Assembly: GCA_024222485.1 (NCBI GenBank)
Contig: JAAEPJ010000335.1
Coordinates: 1-64,000, forward strand
Source: a bacterium
GTDB taxonomy: Bacteria > RUG730 > JAAEPJ01
DNA length: 64,000 bases
Direction of reading: 5' to 3'
The stretch's first letter is position 1, and every line of letters starts with the position of its first letter. The translations under genes and the position numbers were made by a program. The notes beneath the pieces are model-generated. The model made no database searches and was not told where the DNA came from. It saw nothing but the letters and a program-made list of their open reading frames with translations. Shown piece by piece: positions 39,038 through 48,687 of this stretch.

Positions 39038-40609
39038 TTAACTTTCAACCCCATTTTTTATAACAAAAAATAAACCTATCATAATCCAAAAAATACTAGA
39101 AAAATATGGACAAATTAACCCAGGCATAAAAAAGGCATTCACTAAAATATAAACTAGAGATAAAATAATAATTAATATATATATTTTCAATTCAAAACTA
39201 ATAGGTTTGTTTAACATAAGAATGGCATCCTTAAAAATTAGATATAAAAACCAACAATATACGCCAAAACCAACAAACCCTGTCATAAATAAAATATAAA
39301 TAAATGAATTATGTGGATCTTGCCAACCATCTTTAGACCAATCTCCCCCCCAAATAACATCGTCAGGCAAAACACCTCTATTCTTTAAAATATTATTATA
39401 CTCTAAAAATTCAGGATAATATTTCCGACCAAAACCATAGCCTAAAATAGGACTCTTCATTACCTCTTTCAAGTAAAATTCCCAAGTATACAATCGCCAA
39501 TAAATATTAGCAACACGAAAATTATGATATCTTTTAAAATATTTTTCATTTTTAGCATTAAACAAATATTTTTGACTATCAATATCTTTATCTAATTCTT
39601 TATAGAATTTAATTACCTTACTTTTATGTTCTTTAATCTTCTGCTCTTGCTGATCTAAAAATAATAAAATATCATAATCAATACCTCCCTCTAAAGAATA
39701 ATTAAATGAAGGCATAGTGATCTCGCTTGGTAGCTCTATGTTCTCTGAAGAACTCAATGTATTAAAAATTTTCCGTTTATACTTTTTTATCTCATCAACC
39801 TTCCCTTTTTTTACCTGAGAAAAACTAATGAAAGTTTTAGCTTCAAGAAAAGAGGATAAAAACTTGTTTTTTGAAACAAAAAAACTAAGCAGTAAAAATA
39901 ACAATAACATTAAAGATAGAGGAAGAAATATAAATCTTTTACGAATATGAAGCCCTGAACCCATAAAAAAAATCAAAACAAAAAAAGCTAATAATGCAAC
40001 AATATTTCCTATCCAACTTGAGCGTGATTGAGTTTGAAAAAAAATTACATAAAAAAAGAAAAAACTAGTTAAAAAAGTTAAACCCCATTTTAAAAAATTT
40101 TTCTTAAAATAAAATCCCTTACATAAAATAATAATAAGAGCAATAGAGGAATAAAAATAAGCATATGGGGCTCCATATAAAAAGTTAAAAACTGCAAAAA
40201 TAACCATAATAAAAAATATATATTTTAATTTACTTATATTAACAATGAAAATATTAATAAAAACGGTAAAAAACGCATAATAAAAAATAGAAGCATGCCG
40301 TATTACAAAAATTTTATCATCATATAAAAGCCATCCTTTATAAAAAGAAAGAAAAAAAAGTATTGTAAGTAGAATAAATTGCTTTTTATAAGGAATTTTC
40401 TTTATTATTTCCTTATTCTTAAAGCATTTGAAAACAGATAAAAATGAAAAAATAATAAGGAAAATCTCAATAAAATAAATTTTAATAAAACCTATATCAA
40501 TATAGATATATTTTATTCCTCGCGAGAATAAAAATATTCCAGCAATCATGAAACAAAGGGAAAAAAGAAAAATATTATTTATATTAAAATATCTTAAAAA
40601 TTTATTCAT
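39038..40609 (-). CDS. O-antigen ligase/polymerase-family membrane protein (first copy)
   Basis: This 523-residue protein has about ten or more hydrophobic helices and a long polar periplasmic loop of about 200 residues (about 240-430). The loop ends with the Wzy_C-type signature ILGYGFGRKYYP ... WQDPHNSFIYILFMTGFVG. Such proteins either polymerise O-units (Wzy) or ligate O-antigen to lipid A-core (WaaL), and sequence alone does not decide. A second family member lies 2 kb upstream, so one may polymerise and the other ligate. It starts 3 nt after the GT4 gene ends. Confidence 0.8.
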   Translation of the reverse strand: MNKFLRYFNINNIFLFSLCFMIAGIFLFSRGIKYIYIDIGFIKIYFIEIFLIIFSFLSVFKCFKNKEIIKKIPYKKQFILLTILFFLSFYKGWLLYDDKIFVIRHASIFYYAFFTVFINIFIVNISKLKYIFFIMVIFAVFNFLYGAPYAYFYSSIALIIILCKGFYFKKNFLKWGLTFLTSFFFFYVIFFQTQSRSSWIGNIVALLAFFVLIFFMGSGLHIRKRFIFLPLSLMLLLFLLLSFFVSKNKFLSSFLEAKTFISFSQVKKGKVDEIKKYKRKIFNTLSSSENIELPSEITMPSFNYSLEGGIDYDILLFLDQQEQKIKEHKSKVIKFYKELDKDIDSQKYLFNAKNEKYFKRYHNFRVANIYWRLYTWEFYLKEVMKSPILGYGFGRKYYPEFLEYNNILKNRGVLPDDVIWGGDWSKDGWQDPHNSFIYILFMTGFVGFGVYCWFLYLIFKDAILMLNKPISFELKIYILIIILSLVYILVNAFFMPGLICPYFSSIFWIMIGLFFVIKNGVES

Positions 40610-40612
40610 AAC

Positions 40613-41710
40613 TTAAACTCCCCTCATAACATTTATTAAATTTTTGATGAATATCTTTTTAGTAAATTTATTATAAAAAATATCCTTACTATTCTTTGAA
40701 AACCTTGAATACAAATCTTTATTTTCATAAAGACTTAAAATTTTTAGCCTCATTTTCTCTTGCTCAAAAATGTTAAATATATAACCATTTTCTTTATCAA
40801 CAACTGTTTCTTTAATACAGCCTTTATCCATAGCTATTATTGGTAATCCTGCAGACATAGCCTCTAAAATGACTAAAGGTTGCCCCTCAAATTTATATTG
40901 TGTTGGCATACAAAAAATACTAGATTTTAAAATTAGCTCATCTTTAGTTTTTCCTGAGACCCTACCAGTAAAAATAATATTTCTTTCTAAAAAATAGGTT
41001 CGACAAAACTCTACCGCTTTTTTATTATCGTCAACAGACTGCCACTCTCCTGCACAGATAAAGCGAATATTAGGGTGTGTTCCTATGATATCTTTAGCTA
41101 AATCTAAAAACCGAAACACACCTTTTTCATGATTTAAGTTACTTAAAAATAAAACATCAAAAGAGTCTTTATCTATTATATTATTGCCGTACTTATCCTC
41201 TACTCCATTAGGAACAACAAAAATTTTATTTTCATTTATAAATGGCTTAAAATGCTCTCTTAAACACTCGCCTAGAACAATTGCTTTTTCAATAGTGCTC
41301 AGTGTGTATTTTATGAGAATCTTATTCAAAAAAATTGTATTTTCATAAAAATACTTAAAATAGCCTCCATGTAAATGTACTATAATTTTTTTTCGAAAAA
41401 TTTTAGCTGGAATTAAAAAAAGAGAATCCCGCAAATATCCTAAAAAATTTTGTGAGATAGGAATGTATATTATCTCTGGATTCTTAAGTAGTAATATCCA
41501 GACAAACTCAAAAAAGTGCTTTAATGCAAGAAAAATATTAATAATATCTAAATTCCCAATATTCTCAACAGATCTTCTATCCGCAGTATCTAAATGCAAA
41601 ACCTCAAACTCATCATTAAATGCTTTAGAGTTAAGAATATTTTTAGTAACAACACTCATTCCATTATATGGTGGTGGTGTAGGACCGACTATCAAAACTT
41701 TTTTTTTCAT
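40613..41710 (-). CDS. Family 4 glycosyltransferase
   Basis: This 365-residue GT-B protein starts with the typical IVGPTPPPYNGMSVVT loop. The C-terminal donor domain has VVPNGV, FLSNLNHEKGVFRFLDLA, FTGRVSGKTKDEL and PTQYKFEGQPLVILEAMSAGLPIIA, where the EGQPLVILEAMSAG block gives the GT4 E-x7-E signature. It transfers a sugar to a lipid-linked or O-antigen intermediate at the inner membrane. The donor and acceptor are unknown. It lies 2 nt downstream of kdsD. Confidence 0.88.
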   Translation of the reverse strand: MKKKVLIVGPTPPPYNGMSVVTKNILNSKAFNDEFEVLHLDTADRRSVENIGNLDIINIFLALKHFFEFVWILLLKNPEIIYIPISQNFLGYLRDSLFLIPAKIFRKKIIVHLHGGYFKYFYENTIFLNKILIKYTLSTIEKAIVLGECLREHFKPFINENKIFVVPNGVEDKYGNNIIDKDSFDVLFLSNLNHEKGVFRFLDLAKDIIGTHPNIRFICAGEWQSVDDNKKAVEFCRTYFLERNIIFTGRVSGKTKDELILKSSIFCMPTQYKFEGQPLVILEAMSAGLPIIAMDKGCIKETVVDKENGYIFNIFEQEKMRLKILSLYENKDLYSRFSKNSKDIFYNKFTKKIFIKNLINVMRGV

Positions 41711-41712
41711 AT

Positions 41713-42672
41713 TTACCCCAAAATATCATGCAAATGTAGCATTCCAATAACTTTTCTTTCTTTATTTAAAACTGGTAAAATAGAAATAGGCTTTTTGCGC
41801 TTCTCCATAAATTCAAGTGCATCATAAGCATTATCCGTATCAAAAACATAATTCGGGTTTTTATTCATAATATCGGCAATATTAAGCTTATAAATGTCTT
41901 TTTTTTCAATAAAAACATGCCTAATATCAAAATCAGTTATAAGTCCTTTTAAATTATTTTCATCATCAATGACAGAAAGTGCTCCCGCCATTTTTGCACT
42001 TAAAAATGCAAACATATTTTCTATGCTATCATTAATATTAATAACAGGATTTTCTCTCCCTTTTTTCATCACATCTTCCACCTTAAGTAAAAGCTTACGA
42101 CCAAGCTCCCCACCTGGATGAAAAAGAGCAAAATGTTTAGACTCAAAACCTCGAAGCTTCATCAATGTCACAGCTAAAGCATCACCAATAACCAAAGCAG
42201 CAGTTGTACTAGAAGTAGGAGCAAGGTTCAATGGACAAGCTTCTTTTTCTATTGGCATATATAGCAATAAATTAGCTACTTCTGCGAGCTTTGAATCCGC
42301 ATTAGCAGTAAGAGCTACGATTTTAGCCCCTATTTTTTTAACAACCGTTAAAGGATCTAAAACTTCTCTTGAAGAGCCTGACTTACTGATTACAAGGACA
42401 ATATCATTTTTAGCGACAATACCAAGATCACCATGAATAGCCTCAGTTGGATGCAAAAAAAATGCAGGAGTCCCCGTAGAAATCATCGTGGCAACAATCT
42501 TCTGACCAATTATACCTGATTTACCAACTCCTAAAACAATCAATTTACCCGTTGATTTTTCGATCATCTTAATAAATTTTTCATAACTTATATCAATAAC
42601 TTTTTCAATATCTTGAAGTACTGAAATTTCAGAATTTAAAACACTTTGAATCTCTTTGATAATATTCATCAA
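41713..42672 (-). CDS. kdsD: Arabinose-5-phosphate isomerase KdsD/KpsF
   Basis: KdsD converts ribulose-5-phosphate to arabinose-5-phosphate, the first step to Kdo. The 319 residues hold an SIS domain (IVLGVGKSGIIGQKIVATMISTG, HGDLGIVAKNDIVLVISKSGSSREV) and two CBS domains (about 200-319). Its position inside a series of glycosyltransferases resembles capsule-linked KpsF, but no other kps or kds gene is present. It overlaps the upstream O-antigen ligase-like gene by 4 nt. Confidence 0.93.
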   Translation of the reverse strand: MMNIIKEIQSVLNSEISVLQDIEKVIDISYEKFIKMIEKSTGKLIVLGVGKSGIIGQKIVATMISTGTPAFFLHPTEAIHGDLGIVAKNDIVLVISKSGSSREVLDPLTVVKKIGAKIVALTANADSKLAEVANLLLYMPIEKEACPLNLAPTSSTTAALVIGDALAVTLMKLRGFESKHFALFHPGGELGRKLLLKVEDVMKKGRENPVININDSIENMFAFLSAKMAGALSVIDDENNLKGLITDFDIRHVFIEKKDIYKLNIADIMNKNPNYVFDTDNAYDALEFMEKRKKPISILPVLNKERKVIGMLHLHDILG

Positions 42673-44039
42673 CTTTGCGCCACCTTTTCTATTTTACTAT
42701 AAATCCCCGCAAAAACGCATCCTAAAATTGACCAAAACATCATAGCAACTTCATTGTCAGCAAAAGCATATTCTGTTACATTAAAAACAACAAAAACAAT
42801 AATAAACCCAGCCCCGCCTAACGCAAGAGCCTTTACATAAGGGTCCTTCCCCCGTAAATAGTGTATTAAAAAAAATAACCAGTATCCAAATAACATCAGA
42901 GCAAAAACTAAACTAGCAGGCACCCCACGATCAACTGCAATCTGAATATATGAATTATGTAAATGACCTTGATTAGGTTTAGCCCCTTTTACAGTATAGA
43001 AGTCATACACAAAAATCATACACTTAGGCCCTACTCCAAAAAAAATATTCTCCTTAATAATATTCAACCCTGTTTGCCACATTTTAATTCTATCTGAGTT
43101 ACTAGAAAATGAAAGAGAGGTTACTCTACTTAAGATACTACGCTTAGAACGAACTATCTTTTGAGTAGAAAGGCTTGCTTCAGTTTTTTTTATACTTGCT
43201 GACTCAGAAATATTATATAAGGCAACTGGCTTATTTGTATTTTTTATAAGTGTATTAGGTAAAAAGACAAAAAAGAATATAAAAAAAAGAACACCTAAAA
43301 AATAAAGATAAAACTGTTTATTTCTAATATTGACTAATAAAAACAGTAAAAAGGCAAAAAGAGAAAGCCACACACCTCTAGTATATGTAAAAATAATTGA
43401 TAGAAATATCAAACATAAAAAAATCACCTTAAAACTAAATTTTTCCTCACAATATTTATAGTAATAAAGAGGAAGCAAAAAAGAAAAACCAGAAACCATT
43501 AACTCTGCATATGTAATATGCATTGACTGTGTTCCTTGGATACGACCATCATTGAGACTCAAAAAATCAATTATATTAGGAGATATATTCTTTAAAAAAA
43601 ATAAGTACTCAGGAATATAAATATAAGCATAAAAATTATTTATACCTAAAAAATATTGTAGCAATCCAAAACACCCTGAGATGGCTAGACCTATAAAAAA
43701 ATATTTAACAAACTTCTTACTTAAGCCAATATTATCTTTCATATGATAAATAAATATGAACATAATAAATATCTGACCAACTTTTTTCAACTCTTTGACA
43801 GATTCTAGTGGATTTATTGCAAAAATAATAGATAGAAAAGTTAAAAATATAAATAGATATAAAGGATAATGCACCTTTTGTTTAAATATCCAGAAGTCGG
43901 GATTTTTAATAAACTGGAACAATGTTATCATAAATAAAAGCATCCAAAATATGGTAGAAAGTGCACCACTAAGAGGCAATGAAATAGCCAAAGCTAAAAA
44001 TAAAGCTTCTGTATAATTAAAACTTAAAAGTTTCATCAT
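42669..44039 (-). CDS. O-antigen ligase/polymerase-family membrane protein (second copy)
   Basis: This 456-residue protein has about ten hydrophobic helices. One large periplasmic loop (about 265-360) precedes the signature IFFGVGPKCMIFVYDFY ... NQGHLHNSYIQIAVDRGVP, with the conserved Gly and His of Wzy_C-type ligases. It is a better WaaL-like match than the copy at 39-40.6 kb because of the compact LHNSYIQ motif, though this is a judgement, not proof. It overlaps GT2 and kdsD by 4 nt each. Confidence 0.83.
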   Translation of the reverse strand: MMKLLSFNYTEALFLALAISLPLSGALSTIFWMLLFMITLFQFIKNPDFWIFKQKVHYPLYLFIFLTFLSIIFAINPLESVKELKKVGQIFIMFIFIYHMKDNIGLSKKFVKYFFIGLAISGCFGLLQYFLGINNFYAYIYIPEYLFFLKNISPNIIDFLSLNDGRIQGTQSMHITYAELMVSGFSFLLPLYYYKYCEEKFSFKVIFLCLIFLSIIFTYTRGVWLSLFAFLLFLLVNIRNKQFYLYFLGVLFFIFFFVFLPNTLIKNTNKPVALYNISESASIKKTEASLSTQKIVRSKRSILSRVTSLSFSSNSDRIKMWQTGLNIIKENIFFGVGPKCMIFVYDFYTVKGAKPNQGHLHNSYIQIAVDRGVPASLVFALMLFGYWLFFLIHYLRGKDPYVKALALGGAGFIIVFVVFNVTEYAFADNEVAMMFWSILGCVFAGIYSKIEKVAQS

Positions 44040-45028
44040 AATAAGGTCCTCGTTTTTTCAAAAGAAATATTTTTTAGTTTATATAAGTATTTCTGTATTA
44101 CAAACAAAGGTCGTATACCCAGTAAAAATAAAACGAATACTTTAAAAAAGTAGCGATTAAAAACAAAGTTTTTTAAAAATCTAGGAAATAATTTCACTCT
44201 AACTAATATCTGATCTTTAACTACAATAGTTTTATGTATCTTCCCTATCTCTATAATTTTTAACTTTCTCTTTTTATTCTCATAAATATCATGAGTCAAA
44301 ATATATTTTTTCAACGCATCATAGTAATCAAAATGCCTAGTATAATTTTTAGCTATTGTATTGTACTTTTTAACTATACTTTCATCTGGGAAAATTTGAT
44401 TATTCTTCCCTGTATACCGATACCTAATCGTTGATTGATTAAAAAAGCCTATTCTCACATAAGATGCTGCAATAAAGGCAATCCACCAGTCCTCCAATTT
44501 TAGATTACTTGGAATAGGAAAAATTTTATTTGCAATTGACTTGTTAAAAAACATAGTCCCACCAGGCATAAAATTGTCAATAAGTATTTTCTCTACAGAA
44601 AAATCATGATGTTTAACATCAAAAATTAAAGAGATCTCTTCTAATTTCTCATTACAAACAGTAAATATTGAAAAAAGAAACTCACAATTATTTTTAGTCA
44701 AATAATTGTATGAATTTAAAATCCTATCTTCAACATTAACATCATCTCCCCCAATTAAAGCAAAATATTCCCCCGTTGCCATTTCATAAGATTTATTAAA
44801 CCCTAAAACCTTTCCTTTATTTTCAGCAAACTTAAACAATTTAACATATTTATTATCCTTATATTTTTCAGTCAATATATGCCAAGTTCCATCATTAGAA
44901 CCATCATCTGTTACACAAACTTCAATATTCGAATATGTCTGATTTAAACAGGAGTCTACACATTCAACAATATATTTCTCTTCATTATATGCAGAAATTA
45001 AAAAACTAACTAATGGCTGATTTATCAC
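44036..45028 (-). CDS. Family 2 glycosyltransferase
   Basis: This 330-residue GT-A protein starts with VSFLISAYNEEKYIVECVDSCLNQTY and has the donor-binding VTDDGSNDGTW. The second diphosphate motif appears as LIGGDDVN. The C-terminal 40 residues or so include a hydrophobic segment and may attach it to the membrane. It transfers an unknown sugar in surface glycan assembly. It overlaps rfbA and the downstream ligase-like gene by 4 nt each. Confidence 0.88.
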   Translation of the reverse strand: MINQPLVSFLISAYNEEKYIVECVDSCLNQTYSNIEVCVTDDGSNDGTWHILTEKYKDNKYVKLFKFAENKGKVLGFNKSYEMATGEYFALIGGDDVNVEDRILNSYNYLTKNNCEFLFSIFTVCNEKLEEISLIFDVKHHDFSVEKILIDNFMPGGTMFFNKSIANKIFPIPSNLKLEDWWIAFIAASYVRIGFFNQSTIRYRYTGKNNQIFPDESIVKKYNTIAKNYTRHFDYYDALKKYILTHDIYENKKRKLKIIEIGKIHKTIVVKDQILVRVKLFPRFLKNFVFNRYFFKVFVLFLLGIRPLFVIQKYLYKLKNISFEKTRTLL

Positions 45029-45894
45029 AATAAATCCCTCGCAACTTTCTTTAAGTATTCACCGTATTGATTATTAAAATACTCCGCTTGTTCTAATAAA
45101 TCATTTTTGGAAATATACCCCTTAGAGTATGCTAATTCTTCTAAACAGGCGATCTTTAATCCTTGCCGATGTTCTATAGCTTTAACCAAGGCACTTGCCT
45201 CAAGCAAGCTATCATGAGTTCCTGTATCAAACCAGACCATCCCACGCCCAAGCCTTTCTACCTCAAGCATACCAAGTTCTAAATATTTTTTATTAAGATC
45301 AGTAATTTCAAGTTCCCCTCGTGAAGAATATGATAGTTCTTTAACCAAACTTGCTGCTTGACCATCATAAAAATAAAGACCTGTAATAGCATAATTAGAT
45401 TTAGGCTCCGTAGGCTTTTCTTCTATGGCAAATACTTCTCCCGATGAATTAGTCTCAACAATGCCATAGCTCTCAGGGTCATTTACAAAATAACTAAAAA
45501 CTGTTGCTCCTTGATTTATTTGAGCTGCTTCTTCTAAAATCTTAGAAAAACCATATCCATAAAAAATATTATCACCCAAAATCAAAGCGACACTATCTCC
45601 ATTAATAAAATTTTCTCCAATCAATAAAGCTTCTGCAATACCTTTAGGTTCATTCTGAACAGCATAAGAAATTTTAATACCAAATTGGCTCCCATTCCCG
45701 AGTAATTTTTCATATAATATAACATCTTTGGCCGTAGAAATAATCAAAATTTCTCTTATCCCAGCGATCATTAGAACAGAAAGAGGATAATAAATCATTG
45801 GTTTATCATAAACAGGCATTAAATGTTTAGAAACCCCAAGTGTTAATGGGTAGAGACGACTGCCTTTCCCCCCTGCTAAAACTATTCCTTTCAT
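45025..45894 (-). CDS. rfbA: Glucose-1-phosphate thymidylyltransferase RfbA
   Basis: RfbA makes dTDP-glucose from glucose-1-phosphate and dTTP, supplying RfbB. The 289 residues match the family, with LAGGKGSRLYPLTLGVSKHLMPVYDKPMIYYPLS-type N-terminal block (the G-x-G-S-R-L loop at about 8-13), ILGDNIFYG, YGIVE and MVWFDTGTHDSLLEA. It opens the six-gene overlapping series that runs to 39 kb, and lies 20 nt after the broken glycosyltransferase. Confidence 0.95.
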   Translation of the reverse strand: MKGIVLAGGKGSRLYPLTLGVSKHLMPVYDKPMIYYPLSVLMIAGIREILIISTAKDVILYEKLLGNGSQFGIKISYAVQNEPKGIAEALLIGENFINGDSVALILGDNIFYGYGFSKILEEAAQINQGATVFSYFVNDPESYGIVETNSSGEVFAIEEKPTEPKSNYAITGLYFYDGQAASLVKELSYSSRGELEITDLNKKYLELGMLEVERLGRGMVWFDTGTHDSLLEASALVKAIEHRQGLKIACLEELAYSKGYISKNDLLEQAEYFNNQYGEYLKKVARDLL

Positions 45895-45914
45895 TTTTAT
45901 TCCTTTATATTTTC

Positions 45915-46781
45915 TTAAATTTTCTTAGGCAACCTTTCGAGAACTATATTTAATTTTGATTGCCAAAATAAATTATCTTCAGCAAGTTTACAATTTTTTT
46001 TTCTATCTTTTCCTCTAGTATAAAACTCTATTGTTTGCTTAATATCAACTGGTACCTCAGAAGGTGATATATTCATAATCAAATCAACACCTTCAAAGCG
46101 TGGGTCTTTGTAGCTTAGTATAATTGGTAAGCCCTTCGCATAGTCCTCCACTATTTTTATTGGAGTAGCTTCCTTTAGCCCTATTCGAAAAAGTACTAAA
46201 GATCCAACTAAAATATTTGCCTTACAAAAAATCTCATCTAGACCTCTCCCTGTTTTATGCTCATAAAAAATAACATTATTATTCAGACCATAATTTGCAA
46301 CCATCTTTTTTGACTTTAGAATTTCATCACCATCTCCAACAATATAAAATACAGCTATTTTCACACCACTATTTAAGCAACAATTTTTAAAATCCCCTTA
46401 ATAACTCGATCATATCCATGCCAAAATGAAACATTTGCAACAGAAATTAAGGAAACATCCTCTTTAAAAATAGGGTCACTTAGCTTAAAGCCTTTCAAAA
46501 CTTACACCGTTATTAATAGAAATAATTTTTATTTTAAAAATTTCTTCAAAATTTGTGTAGCTAACTGCAACATCTACATACTTATAAATTTTCATTCTAA
46601 AAAACTTATCAAAAAAAAATAAAATTTGTGTTTTAAAGCCTTTCACCTCTCTATAATATGGGTAAGTCGGGAATTCAAGAACAATCTTAACTTTTACTCT
46701 TTTTAAAAAATTGATAAAAAATAAATCACTGAATGGGGAACAAATATATAAGTAATTAGGACATATTTTTTTAAACTTCAA
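45915..46781 (-). pseudogene. Glycosyltransferase pseudogene, two frameshifts and truncated start
   Basis: Three reading frames join into one GT4-like protein related to the intact gene at 62.5-63.6 kb. Frame 1 (46781-46485) ends ...SINNGVSFERL. An extra T in a CTTTAAG run then shifts frame, and the next frame gives SVANVSFWHGYDRVIKG, which matches VAALDFWHGYDRFLLAM of the intact copy. A second shift in the AT run at about 46378-46392 leads to the third frame with VFYIVGDGDE (intact: KFHIVGDGRD). The N-terminal 90 residues or so are missing: the first codon (TTG) directly follows the wecB stop. It is almost surely inactive unless the homopolymer runs are assembly errors. Confidence 0.85.
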
Positions 46782-47870
46782 TTAAACACCTTTATTCATA
46801 ATATAATCTACAATCTTTTCTGCTGCATTACCATCACCAAAAAAATTCTTCTGTAAAGATGGTCTGGTAATATTAAAACTGTCAGAATCCCCCCCAAACT
46901 TAACCAGTCTATTCCAACCTTCTTCTAGGGTTTCAATCCATTCTGTCTCATTACGAAGTGTAAAACAAGGCACCTTTAGAAAAAATGCCTCTTTTTGCAT
47001 GCCACCTGAATCTGTAAAAATTGCTTTAGCATGTTTCTCAAGGTTCAATATATCAAAGTAACCAACAGGCTCAATAATTGTAATATTATCGCCAACTCTA
47101 ATATCATAATCTATTAAATACTTTTTTGTTCTTGGGTGAAGAGGTAAAATAACTTTATCAGAAAGGTTTCCAAATAAATCTAAAATAGTGCTAAACCTTT
47201 GAGGACTATTAGTATTTTCTGCTCTATGTACTGTTCCTAAAATATAAGTACCCTCTTCTAAATCTAACGTCTCTAAAATTTTAGATTTTTCTTCTAAGAT
47301 ATCAATATTAAAAAGTAAGGCATCATACATAACATCACCTGTATTTGAAACATAAATTTTTTCCTTACTTGACCTTAATTTACCATTATAAATATTTTCT
47401 CGCTTAAGATTATTCACTGCATTTTCTGTAGGACAAAATAAAAAAGACGAAACATGGTCAGTTAAGACTCTATTTTGCTCTTCAGGCATAAACATATTAT
47501 AACTTCTGAGCCCAGCCTCTACATGTGCTACTGGAATATGAATTTTAGTTGAAGCCAAAGCTCCAGCTAAAGTTGAATTCGTATCTCCATAAACTAATAC
47601 ATAATCTGGCCTATGTTCCTGAATAACTTCCTCAACCTTAATCAACATCATTGCTGTTTGCCTACCATGTGAACCAGAGCCAACACATAAGTTATAATCA
47701 GGACTAGGAATATCCAATTCTTCAAAAAAAATACTGGACATATTTTTATCATAATGTTGCCCCGTATGAACAATAATTTCTTCTATTCCTTGTACATTTT
47801 TGATAACACGCGAAACTGTCGCAGCTTTAATAAACTGAGGTCTTGCTCCAACTACTGTCAAAATCTTCAT
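46782..47870 (-). CDS. wecB: Non-hydrolysing UDP-HexNAc 2-epimerase (WecB/WbpI-like)
   Basis: This 362-residue epimerase has the N-terminal VVGARPQFIKAA and the GQHYDKNMS, HVEAGLRSYN, PEEQNRVLTDH, GTVHRAENT, DSGGMQKEA and ETEWIETLEEGWN blocks. It inverts C2 of UDP-GlcNAc-type sugars. The IPSPDYNLCVGSGSHG segment and the nearby WlbA/WbpB-like oxidoreductase gene (63.6 kb) suggest it may act on the diacetamido uronic acid, as WbpI does. The symbol wecB is the general choice. Its 5' end overlaps the remnant of a glycosyltransferase by 1 nt. A decayed second copy lies at about 62.3-62.5 kb. Confidence 0.85.
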   Translation of the reverse strand: MKILTVVGARPQFIKAATVSRVIKNVQGIEEIIVHTGQHYDKNMSSIFFEELDIPSPDYNLCVGSGSHGRQTAMMLIKVEEVIQEHRPDYVLVYGDTNSTLAGALASTKIHIPVAHVEAGLRSYNMFMPEEQNRVLTDHVSSFLFCPTENAVNNLKRENIYNGKLRSSKEKIYVSNTGDVMYDALLFNIDILEEKSKILETLDLEEGTYILGTVHRAENTNSPQRFSTILDLFGNLSDKVILPLHPRTKKYLIDYDIRVGDNITIIEPVGYFDILNLEKHAKAIFTDSGGMQKEAFFLKVPCFTLRNETEWIETLEEGWNRLVKFGGDSDSFNITRPSLQKNFFGDGNAAEKIVDYIMNKGV

Positions 47871-48300
47871 TAAATATCTATCTCCTCAAATATCTTCGCT
47901 GATCCCATCCTAAATTTTAGAGCATATTTTCTAATTTTTAGTGCATCAAAATCATTGCTAGCCAACTCTAAAAGCTTAAGATAATCTCTTTCATCTCTAA
48001 CAATATGAAATTTTATCTCAGGATCACTTCCACACTTTTTCAAATAATACCCTGATATTACCAATAAAAATCAATCATATCCCTGCCAAAAATCTAAAGA
48101 AGCCACAGTAATAAAATTTAATTCTGCTAAGCTTTTATTTTTAATATTTAGAGGATCTGTATCTCCGATATTCATAGAAATACCATCATTCTCACAATAA
48201 AAAATAATTTTAACATATTTTAAAAAAAACATACGATATATTTTATCTACAAAAAATTTATCATCTACTCTCTTTTAGTAAAGTAAACAGGGAAATTGAA
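47540..48300. repeat. Left copy of the duplicated glycosyltransferase-epimerase segment
   Basis: The wecB 5' region plus the glycosyltransferase remnant align, in the same order and orientation, with about 62300-63270. Both copies retain the junction TATCTATCTCCTCAAATA next to the wecB start. The two copies flank the nonulosonate island as direct repeats. Limits are approximate. Confidence 0.8.
47870..48300 (-). pseudogene. Remnant of a duplicated glycosyltransferase
   Basis: DNA and protein match the intact gene at 62494-63609 closely: YYLKKCGSDPEIKFHIV and KIRKYALK are shared word for word. The remnant has lost the first 110 codons or so. It has a TGA where the intact copy has CGA (GYD-stop-FLL versus GYDRFLL), lacks about 110 internal codons, and carries small indels near the end. 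The 64-codon open frame at 47870-48064 is only the last piece of it, not an independent gene. The upper limit (about 48300) is approximate. Confidence 0.88.
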
Positions 48301-48687
48301 TTCTTAAATTCTAATTATATACTCTTTCTTAACATTGTATTTTTCTTTATAATAGTGATTGTCCTTATATTTAAACTCTGATCTTTCTGTTTATTATTGT
48401 GGTCTCTCATATCTTATTTTTGAAAGCCAATATTTAAACAATCACACCCTTTAAATAATATTAAACACCACCACCCTCCTTTTTTTTCACATTAATACAA
48501 CTAAATATTTATTAATCTCGGACAATTTCAATTGAAAAAGTATATACAAATTGCTCTCACACTTTTTTTAAATTAGAATCATGTTATCTCAGAGAGTAAA
48601 TAGGTTATTTTTATATTTTCATCCATTTTCCAGCGATCCCAATTTCAACTATTTATAAATGTACTCGAAATAATAAATATAGCTTAT
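48301..48687. other. 387-nt non-coding stretch at the left border of the island
   Basis: This very AT-rich gap lies between the ceramidase-like gene stop and the glycosyltransferase remnant. I see no open frame, no terminator hairpin and no insertion-sequence end. It may hold further decayed gene sequence and is where the left island junction should be. Confidence 0.5.

Noticed and set aside
47870-48064. A 64-codon open frame as an independent small gene
   Set aside because: It is the last in-frame piece of a decayed glycosyltransferase, matching the intact copy at 62.5-63.6 kb word for word.
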